DNA of 64,000 bases from Eutreptiella sp. 'Long Island Sound 2002' (Eukaryota; Euglenozoa; Euglenophyceae; Eutreptiales; Eutreptiaceae). The stretch covers positions 37,635,228 through 37,699,227 of the forward strand of contig OZ038378.1 of the NCBI GenBank assembly GCA_964036045.1, given 5' to 3'. A program made the position numbers and the translations under genes. The notes under the pieces were generated by a model. It searched no databases and had not been told where the DNA came from. It worked only from the letters and a program-made list of their open reading frames with translations. Positions within the stretch are counted from its first letter, which is position 1; every line of letters begins with the position of its first letter. This document shows, piece by piece, positions 32,950-45,819 of this stretch.

Positions 32950-34564
32950 CATCAAGACATCAAAATGTGTATTACTTTTTTGCTATCCGGGAGGAGATGC
33001 CACATCGTGGTCGGGCGCACCGGGGGGGCAACGCCCGACATGGCGAAGGAGATCTCCGACCCGCATCGACGTTGTCCCCCTTGCAGATCTCGATATGGTG
33101 CACGCTCCCCACAAAGAAGAGGATGCTCTGCTCGGCGATCTCCATGACGGCGAGATCGGACGTCGGGGCGGAGCGGGGGAGGAAGGTGCAGTGAAAGGGG
33201 CACGTGGGGGGCCGGCCGGGAGGGCAGGCATCCCATGGTGGCGGCTGGTAGCCACCATCAGCAGCATGTCCACCCTCTGCTGCTGAATGGTGTCCCATTG
33301 CGCCTCCCCCGCATCGCGCAGGGCCGTCCCCGCGTGCACCGCCACCTGGTAGTCCGCTGACAGGCAGAGGAAGCTACTCAGGTCACACCCCGAGATGTCC
33401 CTGCTGTCGGGGGGTAGCACCACAGGGTGGGTGGCGACATCGGTGTGGGGGAGCTGGGCCCCATTCCCCACACTTGCCACGATGCCGGCTGGCGTCGCTG
33501 GGTGGAGATTCCCAACCTGAGGGACACTTTCCATGACGGGGGGGTGGAACTTCTTGAAAAGAGGCCCCCCGCCCCCCGACCCCAGGGAGCTTTTGCTTTG
33601 CCAACGCCGCACGAGATCCGAATCCCGCGCGTGATCTGCACTCCGCCCGGCGTTGAAAAGCAGCTCAAAATTTTTTGCGACAACTTTTTCGTCGCCGCTG
33701 CCCCACGCCTTCATCACCTTGTTCCACCCCATCTCACAATCCCGTGCTTCCACAAGCCCCCGAAGCACAATGTAGCCGTTCCCATCAACAAAGTTGAGGG
33801 GCGGCTGGGAGGGACAAACCCTGTCCGGGGCGGGGTCCGGTTGCCCATCACCCGATGAGGGGGTTCAAGAGGGGGTTCGGTGCGGAGGGGGGGTTCGCTG
33901 AAACTGAAGGGGGGGGCGCATGAGGCATCACGGTACCATTGCAAAGAACCTGTGCTGTAGAAGGTGGGGTGGGTGATGTCGGCGATGTGCACCTATGGGG
34001 GGATGGTGGGATGGAAACGGGCGATGCCCAAATCCTCCCACCACCGGGGCCAGGCAAGGTGCCAGGACAAGGGGGAAATAGAGTGGTCGGATGCTGCCCC
34101 TACAACAAGATCGTGCAAGCACACCATCGCGCAATGGGGGGGGGGGGTATACGCAAGGTTAGTGGTGGGGTACACCCGGACGTGGGCGTCCTTGGGCTTC
34201 CCCACCGGGTTAGCATGGAATTGAGCAGTTGGTCAATGGTGGCGGGTTGAGGGGTCAGATGCAAAAAGTTAAGAGAGGCGAGTTGGGAGCGGAGTTCCTT
34301 CCAGAAATATGTGGACCAGGCCTTCCCCCCAAGATAAGAGTTGCGGGAGGGGCTCGGCACGTCAATGTGAATCACCTCGCGGGAGGGGTCGAGGGATGTT
34401 GCCGAGCCCACAACATCGTCCACCCCCAGTAACCCCGACTAGTAGGTCGCCTCCTCCAATTGGTGGTGGGCGACGGGGAGGGCTTGGTACTTCGCCAAGG
34501 TGTCGGCAGCATGATCGGGGGGGGGCTGCAAGGAGGCGAGCTGTGACAATGCTTGCTGGGACAT
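32950..34564 (-). pseudogene. Element III long protein with 2OG-Fe(II)-oxygenase-like part
   Basis: ATG at 34564 (MSQQALSQLASLQ) matches the homologous start at 57398. The N-terminal part (VIHIDVPSPSRNSYLGGKAW, FLHLTPQPATIDQLLNS, VRVYPTTNLAYTPPP) is unrecognised. After frame changes near 34,200 and 33,770, a second part reads GYIVLRGLVEARDCEMGW and QLPHTDVATHPVV with an HxD pair, followed by LSADYQVAVHAGT. In yet another frame near 33,130 it reads ILFFVGSVHH. This order of GY(I/V)VL, HxD and a late His in a hydrophobic strand suggests a 2-oxoglutarate/Fe(II) oxygenase fold. The assignment is by eye and moderate. Stops and shifts make the copy inactive. Confidence 0.45.
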
Positions 34565-34569
34565 GGTCA

Positions 34570-34946
34570 AAAGAAGATGCAAAGAAAGGCTTTGAGAGCT
34601 GTGAGAAAGCGAAACAGTGGAAATTCAGGCAAATTCGTACGAAATTCGTACGAATTTCGTACGAATTTTGTGCGAATTTCACAATCTTGTGAATCTGTGA
34701 ACCTAGCGTGAATTTTTGGGTGAATTTGGGTGCGTGAATTTCGGATTGGACCGAATCTCACCAAATGTGTTGAACCATGTGGCTACTTAAAACCTCTAAT
34801 TTGCACACATTTGTTGGTTCTCCCTTTGGGCGAAGATAGCACGAAAAACGCACCCGATGGCACCAATTTACGCGCAAAACACAGCAAAAAGTTGTGACAT
34901 TCACGGTACCGTGAATCTCCCATTCAAACAGCCGGTTCACGAAGGA
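34570..34946 (-). mobile_element. Element III leader and terminal repeat (copy at 34.9 kb)
   Basis: The end GTTCACGAAGGA (34935-34946) borders TA. A perfect 16-bp palindrome TTCACGGTACCGTGAA is at 34900-34915, and a cluster of TTCGTACGAA palindromes lies at about 34,630-34,670, just ahead of the ORF. The same layout recurs at 57.4-57.78 kb and, in the opposite direction, at 60.85 kb. Confidence 0.65.
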
Positions 34947-35324
34947 TACATATGTTGAGACTTGTATACACTACTTGTCTTGTATTAGCACCTGTGTTGG
35001 TTCCTCTCTTCCATTGCAATGTCAAAAGTGGACAACCATGCAAAGGGGTGGATTACAGTGTGGGGTCTAAGATGGGGGTAATGAGGGCTCATGCCACCAA
35101 AATGCCGACACAATACATCCTTGCGAGGGAGTGTATGCAAGTGCAATGGGATGGTACCATAGCGGATGTCAAAACGCTGCCCTCCTTCACCTCCAACCAA
35201 TCCGTAGCGTGCTTTAATGATGTGCTTCAGGATGTTTTGGAGGGGAACGTCAATTTGCAGGTGGTAGTGGTACGGCCCAATGAGGAGGACCTTGAGCACC
35301 TGTTTGTTCGCACACCCTTGCGCC

Positions 35325-36940
35325 GAATGGTAGTTAAATCGCGATGGTTAGCAAACAAAGAGGACACACCTTCATGCATCTTGGCTCTATTGAACGGTGT
35401 GGAAAGCAACAGACCAAATGTCTTTTCTATGTGGATACCCTCTGCCTTGCGAGGTAGGATAGAACCAAAACTGTAGGCTTGTCGCCTGTTCCAAAAAATT
35501 AATGCAGGGTAGGAAGGCCTGATAAATAAGCTCAACACCATACTTGTACCTGTGCCAAATGCCATATATCAGGGGAAACCCCAAGAGTAATTCGGTACGG
35601 TCTAGGGGACATAGGTTGCACTGCAACACAGCTTCAACAGTGCATTGTGTATTTTCATGTCTACAAGTAGCGGTATGTAGTAGCTAGTGCGGTCTTCAAC
35701 ACATGTCAGGTCAACTGCGAATTGCAAGTGCTCCTTGTGTGAGCCACATCGCAGGTCCAGAAAGAAAAAGGGTCTCCGGTTTAGGGAATGTACATTATAG
35801 CGTGCAATATCCAATAGGGCACAAACTCAGACTCTTTGAACACCTCCTTTCGCAACATCCATAAGATGAAAAAGTACAAAAATAGATTGAAAGACGTCAA
35901 TTGCGACCTTTGGTACCCCGCCCTCAAGTTGTGCCATCTCCCGAAGACGCAAGTAGCCGGGTAAAGCAGCATTGTGCAACACTACAGCTGCAGTGCCATT
36001 CAAGGCTAAGTCGGGTGTATGTGGATCAACACACAACCTACAATGCCTGGAATTGTCAAACTTAGTTGCAATGCCAGCACGCAGGCGAATACAACCATGC
36101 TTGGAGTTGCACTAGCCTAGGGCTCCTACTTTGCGTCGCAGCAGGCAGGACTTAATTCCCCAATTGTACCCTCAGCGGCAGCTAGACAAAGGGACGGCCA
36201 TACGGCGAAGATCACAATAAAGCATTGGAACCGCTCCAAAAAAAATTGGGTACCATCGTGAAGGGTTCTTTTTGACGGCTACTGCCTTTAGTTCGGCAAT
36301 TGACTGACACTATTTCTGTTTACGTCGTAGCATGCAGAATTGCAAAAGCTTCGGCATATTTCCACCACGCAGAGCAGTTCGAGCGACCCCTTTGGCTATG
36401 GAGAGAAAAGCACCATCGGCTGCACAATGGAAGACATTATGGTAAGAGGTGAAGACATTAAGAACTACACAGAAAAAGAAAGGAGCTTTGTGGAATAAGA
36501 CAGATAATGATCGAGATCCTTCAAACCAACTAACGCACCAAACCTCGGGAAAATTTCGGCTGAATGTGTTCGCCGGGCGACGAAAGAGCTATAAATAAGG
36601 AAGCCTATTTGATGTGAAACCAACAAAAGCGGACAGAAATTTCGGCCACACGCAAAAAAATTGAACATAGGTATGCCTATTTTCATGGGAGCTCAAAAGG
36701 TGGAAATTTTTCGGCCAGCTGCGAAATAACTTTCAATCATGGTACACCAAATGACATCGATAGCCAATGTGACCTGATTACACATTGTTTCAATGTGTGT
36801 CAAATAAGATTGGTAACAATCTTGCTAAGATATGTTAAATGGCATACACAAAACAGACAAATGACATAGTCTCAAGGTGTGGTTATAACGGGTTCCTAGA
36901 ACGTGGTGTCAGTGGGCCCTTTGTGACGCCGAAGGGATAC
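35325..36940 (-). mobile_element. E4: partial E-family copy (gene A only)
   Basis: Decayed gene A blocks are read in several frames: DPHTPDLALNGTAAVVLHN near 36,020; SLNRRPFFFLDLRCGSHKEH near 35,790; PLLVDMKIHNALLKL near 35,650; and IWHRYKYGVELIYQAFLP near 35,540. Upstream are three degenerate palindromes centred near 36,553, 36,640 and 36,707. The right end CTTTGTGACGCCGAAG near 36,918-36,933 resembles the E1 right TIR. The left part is missing, ending near 35,325. A plus-strand ORF (34952-35476) overlaps the junction; I regard it as a chance frame. Confidence 0.6.
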
Positions 36941-36949
36941 GGAGGGGAT

Positions 36950-38200
36950 GGTGGCTTTATTTTCAAAAAATCTGAAAAAAACTAAATACAAGTGCTTGCG
37001 AAAAGGAACGGGCCTTTTTGAACACTCTGGCGGGCCACAAGAGCCCACCAATTGCCCAATGTACTCACCTATGCATGCAGAAACTTTGCGCATGCGCATA
37101 GTCGCCATATGCGCGCGCACATTCACCTCGCGTCACCTCACCATACCACACCACACGCAACCACACCACACCACACCACAACAAAACACTGCGACATGGA
37201 ATGTGACAAGAGATATGCCACATCTTCGCACTAAAATCGCGAAAATCGCGCAAAAAGTGCGGTCATGTGCGCACAGGCAAGTAATGCATTTTTCAGAAAA
37301 TTCTCATGTAATTTTCGCACCAGTTTTGCAACTTTCGCGCGAACATCTCCGGCAGCTCTTACCACATTCCTTGTGCTAGTGTTTTGTTGTGGTGCTGCAC
37401 TTTTCTCGAATCGTTATGTCCCAAATAAACTTTCCCGTGTCACCCCCTCCAAAGCCCTCCGCCGCCCCAGCCCGACAAATTTATTGAATGGGGGGGGGGG
37501 GGACACACCCAAAACCACCCCACCCGCCTCAAACACACTCACACATAGGCATACAAAAATGTGCATACACACCCAGAGCCGCATACACACGCATTAGCGC
37601 ACAGATAAAAAATGCAAAAGCATACCTAAAAGATGGATAATGTATGCGGATGCTGCTCCATCCAACACACATGGAAAAAGAAAAGGAGGGAAAGGGCAAG
37701 ACAAAGGGAATGGACGGGCAAAAAGAAGGAAGTGGTGGGCCTGTCGGCTGGTGGGTGTGGCGTGGTGTAGTGTGTGGTGGGTTGGGGTCCCATGGTATGG
37801 TGAGAAGTGACATGGGGTGGGGTGGTGGGGTGAGGTGTAGTGTGGTGTGGTGTGGTGACGAGTAGTTGGGTGTGATGTGGTGTGGTGCAGCGTGGGGTGG
37901 AGTGGGGTGGGGTCCAGTTATGGGGTGTGGGGTGGCGTGGGGTGGTGTTTGGTGGTGTGAGTTGGGTGGTGTGGTATGCAGGGTGTGGTGTGGTGAGGTG
38001 AAGTGTATTGTGCAAAAAAAAAGCGACTATTGCACGCATATTCGCGCCATTACGAATGTGATTGCGAATGCGAACAACAGTGCACACAACATTGCAAATA
38101 TGAGTGCCAATTTAGCATTTGTTTCCACTTGAAAGCCGTGCTTTCAAATGATTTGAGTTACCTTTTATGGATGGAGAATTTTCCTTAATTTTTGGCAAAG
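36950..38200. repeat. Simple-sequence region (CACACCACACC / GGTGTGGTGTGG)
   Basis: CACCACACC repeats lie at 37,138-37,190 and a long degenerate GGTGTGGTG array at about 37,735-38,005, in opposite orientation. A run of about 12 G ends near 37,501. No supported gene. Confidence 0.7.
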
Positions 38201-38553
38201 AAAGCACATAAAACGGGGACAAGTATGCAGAACCATGCGGCAAATAGGCAAAGACTCAACGAAGTGAGCGAGTCCATTCAAAAGTGTTGTGCACAAAGGG
38301 TATAAATTAATATAACTTAACATACATATTATCCCAAAATGTTCACAACCCTCTGCACGTTCATAATTTTGGTCTCTAGATTACAATCCTTTAGTGCACA
38401 AATTTTGTAACTACAGACACCATCCAGGACGGTAACATACATTGGGCGTTTGGAGCTTTTGCCCCCAGCATTTTCTTCCATTCGGGTGACGACCAACCAC
38501 GCATAGGCTATTCAGCATACCAAGGCAAGGGTGGTGGATTTGGTATGGGGAAC

Positions 38554-41500
38554 TCAGTTCACGTTCCAAGGAAAGTGAGTTGTTGTCCTAGATATTCTAT
38601 AGTGATCGCCGTGCCTCTTGCAAAACTCTCCCGCTCTCCACTTGTCCATTGAAAAACCAGCCGTGCCCGGATCGTGCACAATGCGAAAGATGTCTGTATA
38701 GTGCAACCACAACAGGTTCGTAAATTCTTTAAGTAAGATCCCACGCAGCTCCCGGTTGATCACATCGCCTGGCGCCAACATTGATCCCTTGATGAGGGTT
38801 CCCGTGTTCTGTGACATTACGGAAGAGAGGGAAACAAACAAATTGGTGTTATGCAGCTCAAATAGCAAGCAATGTACAACATCATGAAAAGTAGAGTTGT
38901 AGAAGAAATATCGTGAACGGTGGGGGGTATGAGCTGGCCGTTGCTTACCGTTTTTTGCGATGTAAAACTCCACCAGATGTTGAGCCTTTTTTGTGCGTCT
39001 CAGCTAGTCCTAGACCCTGGACAACACCCATATGCTAAGGGAACGTTTCCTTCATGTCGATTTTTTTCCCAAACGGTGGTCTTGGTCCATATTTGCGGAC
39101 TCATTAAATGTCGAGAGGCTCCCCCTCATTGTGTGTAACATTTGGGGCATGGCAATGAGTTCTCGTGATTTGAGAACATCCACGGCAATTTTCCACGGAC
39201 GCAACATGGCCATGAGGTTACAGATGCGTTGAAACGGGTGCCAAACACACGTGAGAACCTCTCTCATTTCAATGACTAGAGGCAAGGCCTTTTCTTTCCT
39301 TTTGTACTTTAACACTAACAAACAATTAGGGGCCAGCAACATTCGAAGTCATGCTGCACGCCCATGAGGGTGCAGCGTCCGCTCGGAGAACTAGGGCATT
39401 ATAAAACCCGAGGGGGCCCTTAAGATCACGGGCCGGGAAACCAACACGCCCTCTTGTTGTGGCAGCTACACGCCGCGGCTGGCAAGCAGTGCAAGTGGTC
39501 AATAAGGGTGTAGAGAGAGGAGCAATGAGGGCGAGGCTCTCATTAGGAGGGCGGGGCGGGCACTTCCGTTTTACTCCTCTATTGTAGCATCGGTTTGATT
39601 TGTGGGTCGGCAGTTTATGGAGAGGGGTTGTGGACGTAGCATATCTATTGAGCTTTCGGTCACATGCATCTATGGCTTGTCGCCAGGTATCTCCTATGAC
39701 ATGGTGTACTTTGTCAGTATACCATCCCGGGCACTGTTAACACGTTCGTGTAGGCCTGTACCCGAGTTTGGGTGCAGCTATGCATCATACGAAGGGTATC
39801 GTTCCTCAGAAAGAAAAGATTTGGCTCCCAATACAACATACGGGAACACTTGTTTGGAGGTTGTGTCACGTGAGTGCGTGCCCAGCAAATGTGAACAAGG
39901 ATTCCCTTGCTGGAAAAAAGTTTTTGGAAGCATGAGTACCAAACGTTTTTGCACCTTGCCCAAAGAGGCGAATCGCTCGTGTCAAAGCATCTTGTGGCCT
40001 AAGAGCTAGGGACTTGCGTGAGTTGTCCCTACACGTCAATAAGATGGTGGGCCCGTGGTGTGGTCGTGAGCACGTTCATGCAAAAAAAACCCTACATTAC
40101 CGCCATCACGGAAAGTCAAAGATTATGCTTGTCCCCGGGGATTGCGATATCCCACAAAGCAGGGCGTACGTTGGATTGCACACCATCGCATATGCGGTGG
40201 CATTGGGATACCGAGGCATTTTTCGACTTCCAGGCCGGCGCATCAAGGTTGTTGCCTGCAGAGCATACCCGATCCCGTCCAAAGTATGTGGCCACGCGGT
40301 GGCCGTCGCATCGGCGCAACCGATATTTTCCCCCCAAGTGTGTGTACTCAAAGGGTGCAAGGACGTCACATATATTATGTACATCATTTTTGGGGGTAGG
40401 CCATTGGAAGAACGTCACATATCTCCCAACGTGGGACTTTTTGATGGAACTAACCTAATGCGTCTCGGGAAATACACTTTGAGGGCAATGGGGATTTTTC
40501 GATCAGTGTAAAAGCGCGTAAACACATCAAACATGATACGAAGGTTGCGATTGGACGTAAGTTCTTGGTGAAAATGCCCATGATGGATTCAATCCTCAAA
40601 CGAACCTTCGGCGGAATTATCTCTGCTCAAATTGACGGTCAAGCACTTGAGTGGCCACAGCAGGGTAACAGAACTTTTTGCAGCCATACACCAAGCCTAG
40701 TTTTTATACCACACAGAGGGACGGCTCCGCATGCAGCTCAGAAAATATTTCGCACTGGTAATGACATCGTCCTTTGCTGAGGTGCATCCATAACGGATCT
40801 TTCAATGGTATTTGCCAGCCATGGTTGGACTTGTTCGAGCGTGGTGTGTACCTCTTTTGCAAAACATGTTGGGGAATCCATCAATACAGCGGTGCAGCAG
40901 CACGCTTGCGGTGGTGCAACAGGGCCCAGTCACCAGCCTGGATAATGTGTTCCCTCCCTTTATCACAAAAACTCCTACATGTTTAGTGCGCCCCTATCAG
41001 GCCAATGAATACTTTGTCGTTTCATGGGATCCAAAATGCATACATCCACGACCCCAAAAGCATCCCAAGAACCCTTCCTCCGCAGATAGAGGCCTCGCTT
41101 TGTCTATGCCCTTTGCCGCATATCTAGCCTCTTGGACGCGGTGGAGGGGGTGTTGTTGCCGGTACGAAAAAGAAATTGGCGCATAGGGACTCCGTGCCAA
41201 ATGGAATTTTAAAACTCGTTGCACGAACAATGGTTTTGACTGAACAGCCATTCCGTGATCGTGGGACACGGTAAACGAGTCCATCCAATGGTGCAGTTCC
41301 AAACTTGGGGGGTTAATACACATGCGGCGTATGACATTGTTGCCAAAACATGACTCCGGTGTTTCTAATATGTTAGGGTGCCGCACCAATGAGAGGATGT
41401 GGGAATATATAGTGCACATGCAAATTGCACATCTAGAGCGGCGATTATTTTTGCTGCACAAGAAGCGAGAGAAGCACCCCTCTGGAATTGCAAGGGGGTA

Positions 41501-41566
41501 CTTTTCCGTGTATGGAAACCGCCGCAGGAGCAAGTCAACGTACCTTTGTTGTGCGACGCCGTTCAT
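38554..41566 (-). pseudogene. Decayed retroelement-like coding region
   Basis: Successive minus-strand frames give protein-like text in one direction: FPYTEKYPLAIPEGCFSRF near 41,520; SLELHHWMDSFTVSHDHGM near 41,290; HLGGKYRLRRCDGHRVATYF near 40,330; KTFFQQGNPCSHLLGTHSRD near 39,910; KALPLVIEMREVL near 39,280; and GTLIKGSMLAPGDVINREL near 38,800. The last resembles an RT motif B with Lys in place of a Gly. Short stretches between frames are untranslatable. RT assignment is tentative. Confidence 0.35.
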
Positions 41567-41759
41567 CTACAACGGCGTGTCACATCATGTCTTTATCTCC
41601 GCTCTGTCTATATTGGGAGCTATCCTTCCAGGAACTTCACGTCGCCACGCATTCTTGTGACCACGCCGCGATATGCAGCGTGAGAACGACCTCTGGTGTT
41701 GAGCGCGTGTGTGCGTTGAATGGATGTGAAGGGTGTGTTTTACAAGGTGGATGATCTGC

Positions 41760-41940
41760 GGTAAAAAGGGGGTTAGAGTGCCGCAAAAAACGTGTTAGCG
41801 CAGTGCAAAAGATTTCTTACCGTGCGTTAAGAATACTGCTCCCATGTGGTAAAAATTTAGTTACCGTACGGTAGAAGTAAAGATTCCTGTGCAGTAATTG
41901 ATATTTTACCGCGGTAAATAGGCAAAGGGCAAGGAAATTA
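41760..41940. repeat. Cluster of CGGTAA/TTACCG inverted iterons
   Basis: Several copies of TTACCG and CGGTAA in both directions form palindromes such as TTACCGTACGGTA and TTTACCGCGGTAAA. GTTAGAGTGC also occurs, resembling the iterons at 59.6 and 62.3 kb. This may be one end of an unidentified DNA element. Confidence 0.45.
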
Positions 41941-41959
41941 GGGAGAAAAAGCATCATGA

Positions 41960-42760
41960 ACAGGTGAAAGGGCAAAATGATCCGTGTGCACTACTGTCAA
42001 GAGGTAGCCCTTGAAGTTTGTAGTCTAAGGCACACAAGAGGTTGCATCAAAGCCCCGTGGACGAACTTTGGGAGCATATGCCAAGTAGTCAACAAAATAA
42101 GATGTGTCGACAAGGATGAGTCAGATGTAAGTGGGGCTCCGGCTTACTTGGGGCTCATCAGGTTCTTACCGGTTCGAACATACCAGCGTAGATGCTTTTC
42201 CATCCTTTACTGACGTATAACAACCGTTGCAACCAGTGGAGTATGCACGGCACGTGTCTGTAGGAACATGGGCACCGCTAATGGACGTATCACCTGGTCC
42301 ATCACCCTTGGGGCATCAAAGGTTCTAATACCTCATAAGGCTAGTTATGCACGTTGTCAAAAAATGGAAATCCTCCCCCCCCGAAACCCAAGAAAATGAT
42401 TGTGGTTCTCAACCCCCGTAGCTCGTAAAATTTTCTAGTGGGGCGTTGGACCAATGGCTTCGTCACTTTTCAAATATTTGCTTGGTGCAGACCGGTGAGC
42501 AAAGCACAAGACAAAAGAGAAAGCAAGGCATCGTGCTTTACGCGCGTACTAAGTGTGACTTTGTATGAGTTACCCCTTCCAAACGATGTCAAATGAGAGC
42601 GTACGAAGCATTCGTGCAGTAAATGGTGCTCACAAGCACATCCAAATTCAAACGAACCGGTTCCACACACATGCCCTTGATACTTGTATGAAAAATCTTG
42701 TTCATAATTTATTTTTCATAAATGAACGATTCATATATGAACCATGAATTATGAATAGCT
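41960..42760. other. Spacer, no gene recognised
   Basis: AT-richer sequence with only short, motif-free ORFs. Confidence 0.4.
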
Positions 42761-42763
42761 TTT

Positions 42764-43036
42764 ATGAACGCTTCTTTGTCCACAATTTTTGTTATGTCTG
42801 ACGCTTACTCTTTCTTCACGGAGCTAAACATTATGGTTGTTTGGCTCAGGGATGCCACCAGCCTTCAGGACAACAAGTGTTCCGACCTGTTGGCCCAATG
42901 GATGTCATCGCCCCCCCTCATCCGGGCCCGTTTCTCGGAGGCAATGGACCACGCTCCCCTCCCGGCGGTCCACAAAACCAAGGTGCAGGCCATCCGTACG
43001 TATGCGGAGGCCCTCTTTCCCGCACCCTATCTGATA
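42764..43036 (+). pseudogene. Truncated plus-strand coding fragment
   Basis: About 90 codons of balanced, helix-like protein text (WLRDATSLQDNKCSDLLAQW, HKTKVQAIRTYAEALFP). It stops being protein-like exactly where homology to the E family begins (43,039), so it was probably cut by that element. Family not recognised. It is one of the few plus-strand coding signals in the window. Confidence 0.35.
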
Positions 43037-43038
43037 GG

Positions 43039-45440
43039 GGATGCATTCGTTTGTAAAAAATCCTCAACACCCTCAGGAACCCTGGTACGTGCAACGAGAT
43101 TTTGCATTGCATGCAACAGAACTACTTTCAACGGGTCTGTGGTGATTCGTGTCCTAGACATGGTACCGGGGAAACACAGACCATCAACTGCATACAGTCT
43201 TCTCACCTCAACTTTATAGTCGTCAACGTGAACGCATATGGGCATGCTCTTTGTATGGGCTGTCAAGATGAATCGTTTCACATTGGCACAGAACATTGCC
43301 ACAAATCTCTTAGTCAGCACACCACGCAAAACCTTCTCCCCTGGTTGGAGTGGGGGAAGTATCAGAAACAATTCGGACGACTGCTGGACCCTGGTACAGG
43401 CAGTGTAGCGGCGACAGTGAGCTGAGAACCGACTGAGAAGTGCCTCGCCCAGTTCCTCAGAGTGGGTACACCCTAGGGAGGAGGAATGCCATTGACTCCA
43501 AAACAGAAGAGCAACGGCAGTGATGTTCACATACTCCGTGGCTAACTGCTCCTTAGGCTTTAGCATGTTCAGCATGAGCAGTAGGGACATCTCAAGTGCC
43601 TGCTTAGCAACAATCCCGGCACCTGCCCCCCGGCCCTCCCAGTTGCACTCACGCACCAAAGTCCCAATGCTGAGAGCAGCTGGATAGTATGTGTACAGCG
43701 AAGCCTTAGGTGCTAATAACATACGGAGACCCTTGCGCTAAATGGGTGTCAAATTCCGCTGCCTAGTCAGCAGGGCAGTTACACGCTCATCTAGTGTGCC
43801 TCTATTGGACGATGTGGCTAGCATGAGTCCAAGCAAGGTGTTCTCCATATGGATGACCTTGACCTCGCGAGGGAGGATAGACCCGGCTTCAAGGCTATTA
43901 CCCTGCTCCAAAAACTTAATGAACGGCATGAAGGCCCTATAGATCAAGTCAACGCAGTACTTATAGCTATGCCACACACCGAATACCAAAGAAAGACCCA
44001 ACAGTAGTTGCGGTACATTCCACAGAACATAAGTGGCGCCATAACACGGTTTAAGTAGTGCAAAGTGTATTTTCATGTCCACAAGCGGCGGAACCCCGTG
44101 CCTGGTGCGATGTTCCACACATCGGAGATCAACCACAAGTTGCAAAAGCTCTTTGTGTGTGCCGGAGCGGAGCTCACACGGGAAAAAGGGTCTCCAACTG
44201 AGAGAATGAACATTTTTTCTGGCAATATCTAAAGGAGGACGAACCCAAACTCTCTGAATACCTTGGTTGGCAATATCAATACGATCAAACAATGCTACAT
44301 GTGAGCGACAGATGTCATATGCAACCTTTGGTACCCTGGCTTCAATTTCGACCAGCTCCGGTAGACCCCGGTATGCAGGCAGGGCAGTAGTGTGCAAAAC
44401 AGCCACAGCTGTACAGCTGAGGGTTAAGACAGGTGAATGGGGATCGGCTCCCGACCTATAACGCCTCAGATTATGAGCCATATATAAATTTGCCTACGGT
44501 GCATCGTGTTCCACAAGTTGTGTGCTGCTAGTCCACCAAGATGGTGAATGGACTCCTGCTTAGTGTTACAATGACCAAGGAGTCCTACCGTGCGGCGTTG
44601 GCGGCAGGACATAATAGCCAAATTGTAACCAGACCCACGGTTAGAGTATGGGAGGGGCATACAACGCAAAAGGTAGTACAGGGCATGGAACTGTGACAAA
44701 AATGTCAAGTACCATCATGGGGGCTTGTGCTAGGTGGCGGCAGCCTTCAACTTTGCCATGGAATGCCAGCTCCTGCGATTCTTCCGCTACATGAGGCAGA
44801 ATTGCAAAAGCTTTTGCCCATTCCTACCACGTAATGCATTTCGCAACAGCCCTTTGGTTGTAGTAGCAAAAGCACCAGTAGTTGCAGCATGTATGACATG
44901 TATAGTAATAGCAGAAGACATTAATGCAGTGAAAGCAGCTATGTAGGAGTGTAAGATGTAATACTCATCAACAATGACGATTGCAAGGTGTGTTCGAAGG
45001 GGAAACAATTGCTTATATGTGCAAAAATAGGAAAAGCTGGCCGAAATTTCGGCCTTACGGACAAAAAACCTGAATATGAGTGCTTGAATGATGAATAGAC
45101 CTGAAACCTGGTCGAAATTTCGGCCAGCCCGAAGAAAAATGCAAAGAACTATGCATCTTCACTGAGAAACCAAAAATATGGCCGACATTTCGGCCAGAAG
45201 GGTCAAAAAATGCATATACACATAGTTGCTTGCAGTGTTACCCAAAAGCCGGCCTCAATTTCGGCCTGCTTCATAAAAACGTCAAATACAACACACTAGA
45301 AGAAGTGGATACATAAGGCTAACGCATCAACACCTATTTCAATGGGTTTCACACAGCGCTGGTAACAACATATTGGTCACATATGTCAAATAGCATACTC
45401 AAAATAGACATGTACAATATTGTAACATCGAGCATATTCC
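43039..45440 (-). mobile_element. E3: truncated E-family copy close to E1 (gene A only)
   Basis: Nucleotide sequence is similar to E1 from the middle of gene A's tail (VPEGVEDFLQTNA at 43,040) to the region upstream of gene A. Gene A is broken by a TAG in place of a Gln codon (LTPI then stop, 43741) and by a frame change in the WFDN block near 44,470. It nevertheless preserves the unbroken GEKVLRGVLTKR segment, which shows that E1 lost one base there. Four palindromes at 45037, 45108, 45178 and 45249 keep the 70-71 bp phase although each has 1-3 changes. Neither TIR is present. Confidence 0.75.
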
Positions 45441-45700
45441 TTTGGCTACCATCTGTACGTTTTTGGCCGGAGGCGCGCTTTTGTAGCCAACGGTGTTGCA
45501 CGTAAGGTTTTGAAAACGCGTAGAGCGCGCACAACGCTTACAATAGGCACAGACCAAGTAACACGCACAGAACGCCGAGCACGCCGAGCACGTGCCTCCA
45601 GAGGCACGTGAAGAATTGAAATACCGGAACGAGCAGAACCCGCACAACGCGCAGCACGTCGTTTTGCACGCGGGCGCACATCGGGGAGGGGCCGCGTCCT
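45440..45700. repeat. GCGTTCTGCGCGTT-type degenerate repeats, piggyBac copy 1 3' side
   Basis: The minus strand is rich in variants of GTTCTGCGYGTT. Similar stretches lie at 47,400-47,580, 49,640-49,750, 50,690-50,775 and 51,415-51,510, around both piggyBac copies. Confidence 0.55.
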
Positions 45701-45819
45701 CACAGTTGGGTATCAAGCCTACGCAGTTGTCCCCCAGGGTTCGCACTGGTCCCATGGGTAGGGATGGCAGAGCCCTCCGCCCCCATGACCGTCTCGTTCA
45801 AGCCCCCCACTCCACCACA

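Larger units (their letters stand above)
27283..32965 (-). mobile_element. E2: diverged relative of E1, 5' end lost
   Basis: Same gene order, strand and intron plan as E1, with proteins similar over their full length but clearly diverged. Its palindromes are of a second type, CTGGGCGAAATTTCGCCCAG, perfect at 30410-30429 and 32927-32946. Degenerate ones lie at 27283-27302, 27351-27369, 30340-30359, 32742-32761 and about 32,858-32,877. Spacings are about 68-70 bp except 116 bp between the first two in the 32.7-32.9 kb group, where a long G run intervenes. The right end is cut at about 32,970 by the oxygenase-bearing element; I could not find the left TIR. Confidence 0.75.

Noticed and set aside
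34952-35476. 174-codon plus-strand ORF
   Set aside because: Its right half is antisense to the E4 gene A remnant and its left half starts at the element III border; a chance join is the simplest reading.
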